Assembly (NCBI GenBank): GCA_003820635.1
Contig: RPOS01000082.1
Location: 1-13,630 of the forward strand
Origin: Verrucomicrobiaceae bacterium
Lineage (GTDB): Bacteria; Verrucomicrobiota; Verrucomicrobiae; Verrucomicrobiales; Akkermansiaceae
DNA: 13,630 nucleotides
Direction of reading: 5' to 3'
In this document: positions 13,218 to 13,630 of the stretch, piece after piece
Layout: the number at the start of each line of letters is the position of its first letter
How positions within the stretch are numbered: the first letter of the stretch is position 1
Program-made: the position numbers and the translations under genes
The notes under the pieces: model-generated
What the model was told of the DNA's origin: nothing
What the model saw: the letters and a program-made list of their open reading frames with translations, nothing else
Database searches by the model: none

Positions 13218-13630
13218 TCCGGACCCTCAGACACCTCGCGCTTCTCGCAACGCTTCTCGCGCTGTCCTCCTGCGCCGGCTACCATCTCGGCGGCACCAAG
13301 CCGGCCGCGCTGGCCAACGTGAAAACCATCGCCGTGCCGATGTTTGCCAACGCCACCCAGCACCCGCGCGCCTCGGTCTTGGCCACCTCTTCGGTCGCCA
13401 ACGCCATAATTCAGGATGGCACCTACCGCGTCGCCAATCGCGACCAGGCGGACGCCGTGCTTGAAGGAGAACTCAAGCGCATCGAATACCGATCCATCCG
13501 CGGCTCCCGCTTCGATTCCGCCTACCCCGAGGAACTCGCCAACACCGTCACCCTCGAGTGGACCCTGCGCGATGCCCGGGATCCCACCAAAGTGCTCGCT
13601 GCCGGCTCCTCCCAAGGCACCAGCCAGCTC
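13214..13630 (+). CDS. LptE-like LPS-assembly lipoprotein (cut by the window edge)
   Basis: The first 139 codons of an exported lipoprotein, open to the right edge. The signal peptide ends in the lipobox LSSC with Cys20, followed by AGYHLGG, the usual start of mature LptE-type proteins. Then come a strand KTIAVPMFANAT (36-47), a helix region, and DGTYRVANRDQADAVLEGEL (67-86), a typical layout for LptE, the partner of the LptD barrel in placing lipopolysaccharide in the outer membrane. Sequence similarity in this family is low, so the call rests on layout as well as motifs. The ATG overlaps the stop of the BamD-like gene, so the pair is probably co-translated. The 3' end lies outside the window. 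Confidence 0.75.
   Translation, partial: MIRTLRHLALLATLLALSSCAGYHLGGTKPAALANVKTIAVPMFANATQHPRASVLATSSVANAIIQDGTYRVANRDQADAVLEGELKRIEYRSIRGSRFDSAYPEELANTVTLEWTLRDARDPTKVLAAGSSQGTSQL

Noticed and set aside
1..13630. Mobile elements, CRISPR arrays, toxin-antitoxin, defence or biosynthetic clusters
   Set aside because: No transposase, integrase, terminal inverted repeats, spaced direct repeats, or defence-type proteins were seen in any frame; base composition looks even apart from the short guaB-guaA gap.

Overview
This is a GC-rich, gene-dense stretch of chromosome from a Gram-negative bacterium, most likely Verrucomicrobiota (Luteolibacter/Akkermansiaceae-like). That placement is an inference. 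It rests on a PEP-CTERM sorted protease, the pairing of an exported YdjY-domain protein with an exported squalene-cyclase-repeat protein, a BamD-like lipoprotein beside an LptE-like lipoprotein (so an outer membrane is present), and the scarcity of Shine-Dalgarno sequences. Most genes are housekeeping. I see no insertion sequence, phage, CRISPR array, tRNA or rRNA, and no gap above 300 bases without a gene.

Layout. 1-3313 (minus strand): a TMTC-like multi-pass glycosyltransferase-type membrane protein, then a PduO-type cobalamin adenosyltransferase, then a PEP-CTERM trypsin-like protease, then the probable first codons of another gene running off the left edge. 3426-5180 (plus): queE (queuosine precursor synthesis), hisI (histidine synthesis) and rplS (ribosomal protein L19), closed by a strong intrinsic terminator at 5200-5237. 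5295-8222 (plus): an unrecognised membrane-anchored protein with one TPR-like motif, a secreted YdjY-domain protein, and a secreted prenyltransferase/squalene-oxidase-repeat protein overlapping it by 4 bases. 8257-11286 (minus): guaA and guaB, the two steps from IMP to GMP, with guaB promoter-proximal. 11422-13630 (plus): proC (proline synthesis), a BamD-like TPR lipoprotein, and the first 139 codons of an LptE-like lipoprotein, the last two overlapping by ATGA.

The most notable pattern is not in the proteins. At eight or nine starts a -10-like hexamer ends only 5-8 bases before the start codon, usually with a -35-like hexamer 16-19 bases further upstream and no Shine-Dalgarno sequence. Transcripts would then begin at or next to the start codon (leaderless). 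rplS and queE are the exceptions and carry clear ribosome-binding sites. guaB also has an exact 16-base palindrome over its start codon and an exact 18-base palindrome over its stop codon. The three-gene exported module at 5295-8222 is the best candidate for a poorly described cellular system.
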